A stretch of 18,141 nucleotides of DNA from Deltaproteobacteria bacterium (lineage in GTDB: Bacteria > Myxococcota_A > Polyangia > Polyangiales > Houyiibacteriaceae): assembly GCA_003647035.1 (NCBI GenBank), contig QMMB01000007.1, positions 1-18,141 of the forward strand. Reading direction: 5' to 3'. The notes under the pieces are model-generated. The model saw only the letters and a program-made list of their open reading frames with translations, was not told the DNA's origin and made no database searches. Position numbers and translations under genes: made by a program. Shown piece after piece: positions 1 to 6,163 of the stretch (its first letter is position 1; every line of letters starts with the position of its first letter).

Positions 1-1272
1 CTTCAGTTCCTCTTTGGCGCGAGTGTCGGGTATCCACCCATCGTCGAGCCCACCGAGATTTACGACACCACGACAGGCACCGTCCTCGCGTGGATGTCCG
101 CCGTGGCTCCCGTCGTCTCGTTCTCGATCTGTGGGTTCGTGCTCACGAGCATCGGCCAGGAATTCTGGCGCGGCGTACGGGTTCGCATGAGGAAGGGAGA
201 GAGCGCGGCCACCGCGCTAGTTCGCCTCGTGTCCAGGGGCCGACGCCGCTACGGCGGGTACATCGTTCACATCGGCGCCGTCTTCATGTACATCGGCTTC
301 ACGGGTGCAGCGTACGATGTCGAGCAGGAAAGCGCGCTTCGCCCCGGCGAGACGATGACGATCGGCAGGCACACGGTGCGCTACGACCAACCCCGCATGG
401 AGACCGATCCCAACAAGCGGATGATCTTCACGGACATGACGATCATGGACGACGCCGGGAATGAAACTGGCCAGGTCGCGCCCGCCAAATTCATCTATCG
501 AACGCATCCGCAGATGCCCACGACCGAGGTGGCGATTCGCAGCCGTCCTGCCGAAGACATCTACGTGATCATGAGCACGGTCGATCCGTCCACCCGTCGT
601 GGCACGTTTCGGATCATCATTCGTCCGCTCGTAGCGTGGATTTGGTTTGGTGGAATCGTTCTCCTTCTAGGCGCGATGCTCGGCATGTGGCCGACTGGGC
701 GCGAGCTCCTTCGCGAAGAGGTGGCGCGTCCGCGACGCTTCCGTTTCTCTCCGGCCGTTGCCATCGTTGCGGTGGCGATCGTAGTCGCGACGATGATGGC
801 CTGGGTCGGCGTAGCCTCCGCGCAAACCGATAGCAGTAGCTCGCTTCATGCAGGCTCAGTCGTCATCAACGACCCGGTCGAGCGGCAACTGTTCGGCCGC
901 TTGCTGTGCCAGTGTGGCGATTGCGCGCGCCTGCCGCTCGACACCTGCGCGTGCGGCTGGGCCGATGACAAACGCGTGGAGATTCGTGAGCTCCTCGCGG
1001 CGGGTGAAGAGCCAACCAAGATTCAAGAGTCGTTCCGGGCTCAGTACGGCGCCAAGGCACTGGCAATTCCGTCCGACGAAGGGCTCGACCGCGCACTTTG
1101 GGCGGTGCCGGTGGGGGCCATGGTCCTTGCGGTGGGCTTCATCATCATCATGGGGCGTCGATGGCAGCGACGCGGGGCAGCCACATCGGTGACCGCGATC
1201 GCGGCGGCCGGCGAGGACCTCGCATACGACTCCCGTCTCGACGAAGAGATCGACCGTTTGGAGGAGAGTTGA
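1..1272 (+). CDS. ccmF: CcmF (C-terminal part)-CcmH fusion, cytochrome c heme lyase complex; 5' partial
   Basis: The reading frame is open from base 1, so the 5' end lies outside the window; 423 codons are visible. The first ~230 residues match the end of CcmF, the membrane heme lyase that attaches heme to apocytochrome c in the periplasm: a hydrophobic segment, an Arg-rich loop, the YIVHIGAVFMYIGFTG helix with a His at a family-conserved position, a periplasmic domain, then a final helix ending in GMWP. After a further hydrophobic stretch ending in VASAQT comes a CcmH-type domain with LLCQCGDC and CACGWAD (bases 904-963), a helical region (IRELLAAGEEPTKI.. QYG) and a last TM helix (AVPVGAMVLAVGFIIIM). 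CcmH normally handles the apocytochrome thiols and is usually a separate protein. The stop overlaps the next start by one base (TGATG). The fusion is read directly from one uninterrupted frame; the family assignment comes from motif recognition. Confidence 0.88.
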   Translation, partial: LQFLFGASVGYPPIVEPTEIYDTTTGTVLAWMSAVAPVVSFSICGFVLTSIGQEFWRGVRVRMRKGESAATALVRLVSRGRRRYGGYIVHIGAVFMYIGFTGAAYDVEQESALRPGETMTIGRHTVRYDQPRMETDPNKRMIFTDMTIMDDAGNETGQVAPAKFIYRTHPQMPTTEVAIRSRPAEDIYVIMSTVDPSTRRGTFRIIIRPLVAWIWFGGIVLLLGAMLGMWPTGRELLREEVARPRRFRFSPAVAIVAVAIVVATMMAWVGVASAQTDSSSSLHAGSVVINDPVERQLFGRLLCQCGDCARLPLDTCACGWADDKRVEIRELLAAGEEPTKIQESFRAQYGAKALAIPSDEGLDRALWAVPVGAMVLAVGFIIIMGRRWQRRGAATSVTAIAAAGEDLAYDSRLDEEIDRLEES

Positions 1273-1637
1273 TGCGCGAGCTCCTCCCATGGCTGTTCGT
1301 CGCCGTGGCTTCGGGCGCGATGGTCGCCGGCCTGGTCAGCTTGTGGCTCAGTCTTAGCCTGGCTTTTTCGAACGAGGTCTTGGGGGATGCCCGTGCGCAA
1401 CTCACCACCGACGCCCGCCGTGCGTTGCTGACCGAGAAGGAAGGGCTGCTCCAGGAGATTCGTGACGTCTCGTTTGAGCACGATGCAGGCAAGCTCTCCG
1501 ACCCGGACTTCGAGGAGCTGAACGCAAAGCTCCGCGCCCACGCCCGCCATGTTCTTCACGCGCTCGACCAGGGTACCGAAGCCTTCCGGGATGAAGCCGA
1601 GGCCCTGATCGCCGAACGGCTCACGGACGAAAGTTAG
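1272..1637 (+). CDS. CcmI-like small membrane-anchored coiled-coil protein of the ccm operon
   Basis: This encodes a 121-residue protein. The start is ATG at 1272, sharing a base with the upstream stop and preceded by a good ribosome site (GGAGGAG, about 1259-1265). One long hydrophobic segment (about residues 5-34) is followed by a charged helical hairpin: LLTEKEGLLQEIRDVSFEHD, then AGKLSDPDFEELNAKL and a further helix. That pattern resembles the cytoplasmic zipper region near the N-terminus of CcmI/CycH, a factor that holds apocytochrome c for CcmF/CcmH. The long periplasmic TPR part of a full CcmI is absent, so this would be a minimal version. Position directly after ccmF-ccmH supports a role in cytochrome c maturation. 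The family call is by resemblance only. It ends by overlapping the next gene's GTG by one base (TAGTG). Confidence 0.72.
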   Translation: MRELLPWLFVAVASGAMVAGLVSLWLSLSLAFSNEVLGDARAQLTTDARRALLTEKEGLLQEIRDVSFEHDAGKLSDPDFEELNAKLRAHARHVLHALDQGTEAFRDEAEALIAERLTDES

Positions 1638-2827
1638 TGCGCTTCACAAGTCTCATTGCCCTTCTCGTTTGGGCGCCTTCGATCGCGTCCGCGCAGCAGG
1701 ACCAGGCCGTCGTGAACCGTGTCCTCGGCAACGTGCCCGAGCTCGTGACTTCGACCGTCGACGCGGAGCTTGCTCCGGGGACGATTGCCGTCGAGGTCGT
1801 CGATGCAACAGGCAACAGCGTCTCGAAGCAAGCCATCCGTCTCGGACTGATGGAACAATCCGGCGGTCGCGAAAGCAAAGCATGCGTCACCGACGAAACC
1901 GGCACGTGTTCCTTTGCCGACTTGCAGACCGACGCCAAGCATTCCTACCGGGTAAACGTTCCGTATGAGGGCGCGCGCTACAGCTCGACGCCGTTTCGAC
2001 TCGATGTTGCGAAGGGTCAGCGGGTTCGTGTGGTCCGCCTTCCGACGACGGCGGACATCCGGCGCGTCTTCCAGGTCCTCGGTCGCACGATTATCGAGTT
2101 TCGGGACGACCGGGCGCACATCACTCAGGAGGCGCGACTCACGAACCTCGGCGAAACGACGTACGTGTTCCCCGAAGGAGGCATGTCGATTCGACTGCCT
2201 GAGAGCTTCAAGGCGTTTGATTCGAGGGCGCTCATGACCGATCAGCGCCTTGCGGCGACGGATGAGGGCTTCGAGATCAGTGGTTCCATTCCGCCCGGGC
2301 GGGCCGACCTGATGTGGACCTACGACATCCCGCTCGGCGGAACGTCGCTCTCGATCCAGCAGCCTGTTCCGTTTGCTACGATGGAGTACCAGGTCGTGAG
2401 CGACTACCTCGATGGCATGAGCCTCGAGGTCGACGGCTTTCAGGTGGCGCGGGTACACGAGGGAGCCGATCGGCGCTATTTGGTTGCGGGCCTGATGCGG
2501 CGTCCCGGCGACGCACCCGTCGATCTCTTACGGATTCACATTCGCGGCATCCCTGGCGGTGGCCCGCTGCCCTATATCGCGGCCGCGATCGCGCTGATCT
2601 TGATGTTTTTGGGAGTCTGGCTGCTTTTTCGCCCCTTGGATGAGACCGCGGCTCTGGCGAAGGTTCGCGACGATCGTCGTCGGGAATTATTGGACGAGAT
2701 CGCCGCGTTGGAAGACCAACGCAAGTCCGAGGCGGTCGGGCCTAGTTATTATGAGCACCGTCGGCGGGAACTGACCGATGAGCTAGCAATCGTGCTTCGC
2801 ATGCAAAGCGAGGCCACGGGCCATTGA
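1637..2827 (+). CDS. Signal-peptide protein with Ig-like domain, C-terminal TM helix and coiled tail; ccm-operon associated
   Basis: This encodes 396 residues from a GTG start at 1637, translationally coupled to the previous stop. A clear Sec signal peptide is visible (residues 1-19, ending ASIASA before QQD). Residues about 45-130 look like a carboxypeptidase-regulatory or transthyretin-type beta sandwich (GTIAVEVVDATGNSVSKQAI, a Cys pair around KACVTDETGTC). A second beta-rich part follows, then a single TM helix (about 308-328, IAAAIALILMFLGVWLLF) and a cytoplasmic helical tail (RRRELLDEIAALEDQRK.. YYEHRRRELTDEL). The tail echoes the CcmI-like hairpin of the preceding gene. The topology is therefore periplasm, one membrane pass, cytosolic coil. 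I do not recognise a named family. Operon position suggests a part in cytochrome c assembly or its envelope coupling, which is an inference. Confidence 0.75.
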   Translation: MRFTSLIALLVWAPSIASAQQDQAVVNRVLGNVPELVTSTVDAELAPGTIAVEVVDATGNSVSKQAIRLGLMEQSGGRESKACVTDETGTCSFADLQTDAKHSYRVNVPYEGARYSSTPFRLDVAKGQRVRVVRLPTTADIRRVFQVLGRTIIEFRDDRAHITQEARLTNLGETTYVFPEGGMSIRLPESFKAFDSRALMTDQRLAATDEGFEISGSIPPGRADLMWTYDIPLGGTSLSIQQPVPFATMEYQVVSDYLDGMSLEVDGFQVARVHEGADRRYLVAGLMRRPGDAPVDLLRIHIRGIPGGGPLPYIAAAIALILMFLGVWLLFRPLDETAALAKVRDDRRRELLDEIAALEDQRKSEAVGPSYYEHRRRELTDELAIVLRMQSEATGH

Positions 2828-2836
2828 CTCGGGTCA

Positions 2837-2865
2837 TTGATCTGGGGCGCAAGGCCGCGTATGTT
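2837..2865 (+). promoter_or_regulatory. Candidate sigma70-type promoter for ssb
   Basis: TTGATC at 2837-2842 and TATGTT at 2860-2865 are separated by 17 bases. Each matches the consensus in four of six positions. Transcription would begin near 2872, about 28 bases before the ssb start. A TTGACT at 2824-2829, overlapping the stop of the upstream gene, has no matching -10 box at the right distance. It is a pattern match only, in DNA where such boxes are otherwise rare because of the GC content. Confidence 0.35.
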
Positions 2866-2899
2866 CGCCGCCGACCGCGGCTTAGGAGAAGAGGGGACC

Positions 2900-3361
2900 A
2901 TGGCAGAAGGCCTAAATCGAGTGACGCTCATCGGGAATTTGGGCGCTGACCCGGAGCTCAAGTACACGCAGAACGGCCAAGCGGTATTGCGCCTGCGCCT
3001 GGCCACGACGGAGTCCTACATGAACCGTGCGGGCGAGCGCCAACAACGCACGGACTGGCACACTTGCACCGTGTGGGGCAAGCGTGGTGAAGCCCTCAAC
3101 AATATCCTTTCCAAGGGTCGAAGCATCTGTGTCGAGGGCCGCATTCAGTACCGCCAGTGGGAAGACAAAGACGGCAACAAGCGCAATGCGACCGATATCG
3201 TTGCCACGAACATCGTCCTACTCGGCAGCGGCCGAGGTCGTGACTCGGCGCCCCCTGCTGACTTGGGCGGCGGTGGTGGTGGCGGCGGTGGCGGTGGCGG
3301 CGGCGGTGGCGGCAGTGCGCCCCCCACCGACGACTTCGGCGACGACGACATTCCCTTTTGA
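2900..3361 (+). CDS. ssb: Single-stranded DNA-binding protein SSB
   Basis: This encodes 153 residues. It coats single-stranded DNA in replication, recombination and repair and recruits partners through its C-terminal tip. The OB-fold covers about residues 1-112: LNRVTLIGNLGADPELKYT at the start, then the DWHTCTVWGKRGEAL and GRSICVEGRIQYRQW strands with conserved aromatic residues. The tail is a run of 16 consecutive glycines followed by SAPPTDDFGDDDIPF, whose last six residues are the classic partner-binding tip. ATG at 2900 is chosen because the family motif begins right there and AGGAGAAGAGGGG lies just upstream; an in-frame ATG at 2837 would add 21 residues of no family character. The length is somewhat shorter than E. 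coli SSB (178 residues). It appears to be a single-gene unit with its own promoter. Confidence 0.96.
   Translation: MAEGLNRVTLIGNLGADPELKYTQNGQAVLRLRLATTESYMNRAGERQQRTDWHTCTVWGKRGEALNNILSKGRSICVEGRIQYRQWEDKDGNKRNATDIVATNIVLLGSGRGRDSAPPADLGGGGGGGGGGGGGGGGSAPPTDDFGDDDIPF
3266..3313 (+). repeat. GGN trinucleotide run encoding 16 glycines in the SSB linker
   Basis: Sixteen successive GGC/GGT codons (about two thirds GGC) lie between the OB-fold and the acidic tip of ssb. Length changes by whole codons would keep the frame and only alter the linker. No interruption by a non-glycine codon is present. Confidence 0.95.
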
Positions 3362-3374
3362 AGTCACTGGCGCG

Positions 3375-3884
3375 CTAGGGCCGTTGGACGGGCGACGGTA
3401 CGGGCGCTTCGGCTGGTTCGGCTGGCTCGGCGTGCTCGGCAGCAAGCGCAGCTTCCAACGCTGCCTTCTCGGCCCGCTTTTGCTCTCTCACTTCACGGGC
3501 CACGCGAGTCTTTTCCGAGATGTACGCGGCGGATGCAGCGACGACGATCGCGATCTCTAAGGCAAGAGCCATCCCCGTGTATGCATCCGGTTTGGCGCCC
3601 TGGACCATGGCAAGGATTCGACCGCCGGCAAATCCGGACCCGCACACGATGAACGCCAGCGCGGCGGCCAACCTCAAGCGCTGGAAGGCGGCACCGAAAA
3701 GAGCAAACGCGCCGAGCGCGGACCAAAGCCCTACGTTGACTGCGATCGCCTCGATGTAGAGCCCGCCGTGTTCTGCGCCGGAGAGCCCCATCCACTTCGG
3801 CATGATGAACGAGCCAGCGAAGAGGCTCAGCAGGGCCCAGCCAATGGCGCCGACGCCGAGAAGGAACAGAACGTTGCGGGACAT
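3375..3884 (-). CDS. Small integral membrane protein, DUF4345-type
   Basis: This encodes 169 residues from the ATG at 3884; a TTG at 3914 would add ten residues (MKSEQRYLAV) without a better ribosome site. Four hydrophobic segments are visible: about residues 3-25 (NVLFLLGVGAIGWALLSLF), 42-68, 72-95 and 103-125. The spacing and the GGLYIEAIAVNVGLW and GRILAMVQGAKPD stretches resemble the DUF4345 family of unknown function. A charged helical tail follows (about 126-150, KTRVAREVREQKRAEKAALE) and ends in a low-complexity EPAEPAEAP segment. It is convergent with ssb, 13 bases apart, and divergent from tlyA. No biochemical role can be read from the sequence. Confidence 0.8.
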   Translation of the reverse strand: MSRNVLFLLGVGAIGWALLSLFAGSFIMPKWMGLSGAEHGGLYIEAIAVNVGLWSALGAFALFGAAFQRLRLAAALAFIVCGSGFAGGRILAMVQGAKPDAYTGMALALEIAIVVAASAAYISEKTRVAREVREQKRAEKAALEAALAAEHAEPAEPAEAPVPSPVQRP

Positions 3885-3938
3885 GACGGCAAGATACCGC
3901 TGTTCGCTTTTCAAAGAAAGTTAGTCCAATCTTCGTGC

Positions 3939-4691
3939 GTGCCGAAGGTCCGCGCCGATATGCTGTTGACGCAAAGAGCCCTCGCCCCGTCGCGGGCGCG
4001 AGCGCAGGCCTTAATCCTCGGTGGGAAGGTATTTACCGGAGATCGGCGCGTGGAAAAGAGCGGCGAGACGCTTGACGAGGAAGCGCCGCTCGAGGTTCGT
4101 GAACCCGATCACCCCTATGTTTCTCGAGGCGGGGTCAAGCTTGCGGGTGCGCTCGACGCGTTTGGGTACGACCCCACTGGCAAGACGGTAGCCGACTTCG
4201 GCGCATCGACAGGCGGCTTCACCGACTGTCTGCTTCAACGTGGGGCCACCAAGTCATTCGCGATCGACGTGGGCTACGGGCAGCTACACAACCAGCTTGT
4301 GCAAGACCCGCGCGTGGTCGTCATGGAGCGCACGAACGCACGGCATCTGAAGCGCGGTGCACTGCCCGAGGAGGTCGACTTGGTCGTCATCGATGCATCG
4401 TTCATCGGTCTCGAAAAGCTTCTTCCCGCCGCCCGCGCACTTCTGAAGGCCGAAGGCGACATCCTGGCGCTCGTCAAACCCCAATTTCAAGTTGGGCAAG
4501 GCAAGGTCGGAAAGGGCGGCGTGGTCCGCGATCCAACTCTTCGGCGCAAGGCCACTGCCACGGTTGCGGCGGACGCCGAGAAACTGGGGTTCGCGCTCGT
4601 CGCTCAGGCGGACTGCGTGATCACCGGCCCGAAGGGAAATCAGGAGACGTTCATTTGGCTGCGTCGATCGCCGCCGGCACGCGCTCCATGA
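3939..4691 (+). CDS. tlyA: TlyA-family rRNA (cytidine-2'-O)-methyltransferase
   Basis: This encodes 250 residues. TlyA enzymes use S-adenosylmethionine to methylate the 2'-OH of cytidines in 16S and 23S rRNA, affecting ribosome subunit contacts and capreomycin sensitivity. An N-terminal S4 RNA-binding domain (about residues 8-70, LLTQRALAPSRARAQALI.. GGKVF) precedes an FtsJ-like methyltransferase domain. Its motif I is DFGASTGGFTDCLLQRGA, the next is AIDVGYGQL, and motif IV is LVVIDASFIGL. GTG at 3939 is chosen because the family normally has a short basic lead (here PKVRAD) before the LL; an internal ATG at 3960 would cut that off. The 3' end overlaps the convergent lipoprotein gene by 41 bases. 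Some members are annotated as hemolysins, a label that usually does not reflect their function. Confidence 0.93.
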   Translation: MPKVRADMLLTQRALAPSRARAQALILGGKVFTGDRRVEKSGETLDEEAPLEVREPDHPYVSRGGVKLAGALDAFGYDPTGKTVADFGASTGGFTDCLLQRGATKSFAIDVGYGQLHNQLVQDPRVVVMERTNARHLKRGALPEEVDLVVIDASFIGLEKLLPAARALLKAEGDILALVKPQFQVGQGKVGKGGVVRDPTLRRKATATVAADAEKLGFALVAQADCVITGPKGNQETFIWLRRSPPARAP

Positions 4692-5319
4692 GCCCCGGCT
4701 CGACGACCATCCACCCCTGGTGGACCTTGCTCTTGCGGACCTTGACCCACCAGAGCTGCTCGCATGCAGCAGGGTCCTCCGCGCTCAATCCTTCGAATGC
4801 GTCGTCAAGCGTACACGGGGTCCAGCCCGGTCCCGCGTGCGTGTCCACCATGCACATGCCCCGCGAGTTGTAGAACAGGAAGCTCCCCACCTCGCCCTGC
4901 GCGACGGCAAGGTACGTTCGCTCGACCTCGACGCCCTGGTCCCAGACCTTGCGCTTCACATACAAATCCCGCTTCGCCACCAGGCGCCGCGGCTTCTTGA
5001 TGAGGACCTCGCTGTCTTGTACGCCGATCAACGCGCCCTTCTTCCATGTGACGGTGGCCGTGATGAAGGAGGCGTGTGTCGGCTTCAGCTTGAGCTGCAT
5101 CTTCCGGTATGTGTCGCCCCAGCGGAGATTGCGAAAGTCTGCCGGGTAGGGCCAGCTATGTTTGGAGAGCGCGTTGACCTTGTCGTCGTGGTCGCAGCCC
5201 CTGAGGCCTACGGCCGCTTGGGCGTTCGAGGTCCCGGGCGAGCTACCGCCCTTGTTACAACCACCCGTGGCCGCGAGCGTCGCGACCATGATGGCCGTGT
5301 ATGTCGAGAAGGCACGCAT
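4651..5319 (-). CDS. Putative lipoprotein of unknown function, directly downstream of tRNA-Gln
   Basis: This encodes 222 residues. The N-terminus (MRAFSTYTAIMVATLAATGGC) has a signal-peptide shape ending in a possible but non-ideal lipobox, with Cys21 as the predicted lipidated residue. A short Gly/Ser/Asn linker follows. The mature part mixes beta-like and basic segments (KPTHASFITATVTWKKGALI, EVLIKKPRRLVAKRDLYVKR, FLFYNSRGMCMVD). It includes several further cysteines (GLRGCDHDD, GMCMVD, WTPCTLDD, AACEQLW), which could form disulfides in the periplasm. I do not recognise a family. The start lies only ten bases after the CCA end of tRNA-Gln on the same strand, with no obvious ribosome-binding site, so it is probably expressed from the tRNA transcript. 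It converges with tlyA. Confidence 0.72.
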   Translation of the reverse strand: MRAFSTYTAIMVATLAATGGCNKGGSSPGTSNAQAAVGLRGCDHDDKVNALSKHSWPYPADFRNLRWGDTYRKMQLKLKPTHASFITATVTWKKGALIGVQDSEVLIKKPRRLVAKRDLYVKRKVWDQGVEVERTYLAVAQGEVGSFLFYNSRGMCMVDTHAGPGWTPCTLDDAFEGLSAEDPAACEQLWWVKVRKSKVHQGWMVVEPGLMERVPAAIDAAK

Positions 5320-5329
5320 GGTGAGAACC

Positions 5330-5403
5330 TGGTTCCCGGGGGTGGATTCGAACCACCATTCACAGGTCCAAAGCCTGTTGTCCTGCCCTTAGACGACCCG
5401 GGA
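5330..5403 (-). tRNA. tRNA-Gln (anticodon TTG)
   Basis: On the minus strand a complete 74-base cloverleaf can be folded. The acceptor TCCCGGG pairs with CCCGGGA over seven base pairs. The D arm is GTCT/GGAC with loop AAGGGCA. The anticodon stem ACAGG/CCTGT closes the loop CTTTGGA (anticodon TTG, reading CAA and, by wobble, CAG). A four-base variable loop (GAAT) follows, then the T arm GGTGG-TTCGAAT-CCACC. The discriminator A and a genome-encoded CCA complete the 3' end. Confidence 0.96.
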
Positions 5404-5412
5404 GCGATTCTC

Positions 5413-5440
5413 CTCATAACACGCATGCGCTCCCCCTCAA
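5413..5440 (-). promoter_or_regulatory. Candidate promoter for tRNA-Gln and the downstream lipoprotein
   Basis: On the minus strand, TTGAGG (5440-5435) and TATGAG (5418-5413) are spaced by 16 bases, each with four of six consensus matches. The start point would fall close to the 5' end of the tRNA at 5403, leaving a very short leader. The distance and orientation fit; the boxes themselves are moderate matches. Confidence 0.4.
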
Positions 5441-5523
5441 GGATCGACCGCTCGGGGTTGCGCCGGCGGCGCCGATAGTGCGATACCGAGCGCAGGTGAC
5501 CGGCTAGGGTAGGGAGCGTGTCA

Positions 5524-6153
5524 GTGAGCGACGATCGGGAATACCCAGAGTGGTTTTTGTGGTTCACGGAGCACGGCGTTCGCGTTCTCATTTTGCTGGC
5601 CCTCGCGTTCGTGGCCTTCGTGTACGTCCGCAGCCGATCGAACACCGAGGAACGCTTGCTCGCGATTGAGGACACGGTGCAGTACCAGGCGCCGCGCTCT
5701 TACACGCCGCCCAACCTGGATGCCTATGCGGCCGCGGACGTTTCCGTGCGATCGCTTCCGGTTCACCAGGCCGTCTACGTCCCTGTCTATTCCCACATCT
5801 ATTACGACGGCGGGCGCCCGTATCTCCTCGAGGCGATGCTGAGCGTCCGCAACGTGGATCCCAAGCGGTCCGTGTACGTGAGTGCGGTGGAGTACTACGA
5901 TACCAATGGCAAGCTATCGAAGAGGTTCATCGATCGATTGATCAAGCTCGATGCTCTACAAACGATCGAGTTTCTAGTCGAGAGGCACGACGTCACCGGA
6001 GGCTCCGGTGCGAACTTCATTGTGGAGTGGCATGCCGGGACCAAGGACACGCACGCGCCTCTGATCGAGGCTGTCATGGTGGGTCGCTCCGGAACCAATG
6101 CCATCTCGTTCGTCCGCAAGAGCGAGCCCTTGCCGCAGTGGATGGCGGACTAG
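5524..6153 (+). CDS. DUF3124 family membrane-anchored protein
   Basis: This encodes 209 residues. After a short acidic, aromatic lead (DDREYPEWFLWF) comes one TM helix (about residues 20-36, VLILLALAFVAFVYV). A periplasmic domain then matches my recollection of DUF3124, beginning at VYVPVYSHIYYDGGRPYLLE, then SVRNVDPKRSVYVSAVEYYDTNG and ending at FIVEWHAG and AVMVG. The fold is expected to be beta-rich; no catalytic residues are known for the family. GTG at 5524 sits seven bases after GGAG (5513-5516). A GTG two codons earlier (5518) is possible if the neighbouring AGGG is used. It diverges from the tRNA-Gln transcript and converges with the DUF1254 gene, leaving only ten bases between the stops. 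Confidence 0.82.
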   Translation: MSDDREYPEWFLWFTEHGVRVLILLALAFVAFVYVRSRSNTEERLLAIEDTVQYQAPRSYTPPNLDAYAAADVSVRSLPVHQAVYVPVYSHIYYDGGRPYLLEAMLSVRNVDPKRSVYVSAVEYYDTNGKLSKRFIDRLIKLDALQTIEFLVERHDVTGGSGANFIVEWHAGTKDTHAPLIEAVMVGRSGTNAISFVRKSEPLPQWMAD

Positions 6154-6163
6154 TTGCTGTGCG

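Noticed and set aside
1634..2458. A 274-codon minus-strand frame antisense to the Ig-like ccm-operon protein.
   Set aside because: The plus-strand frame has a signal peptide, TM helix and coupled start; the antisense translation has none of these and is Arg-rich.
2826..2835. A TGAC-TCG-GGTCA-like inverted repeat after the third ccm-operon gene as a terminator.
   Set aside because: The stem is only four base pairs and is not followed by a T run.
4720..5478. A 252-codon plus-strand frame running through the lipoprotein and the tRNA.
   Set aside because: It reads straight through a complete tRNA-Gln on the other strand and has no protein family features.
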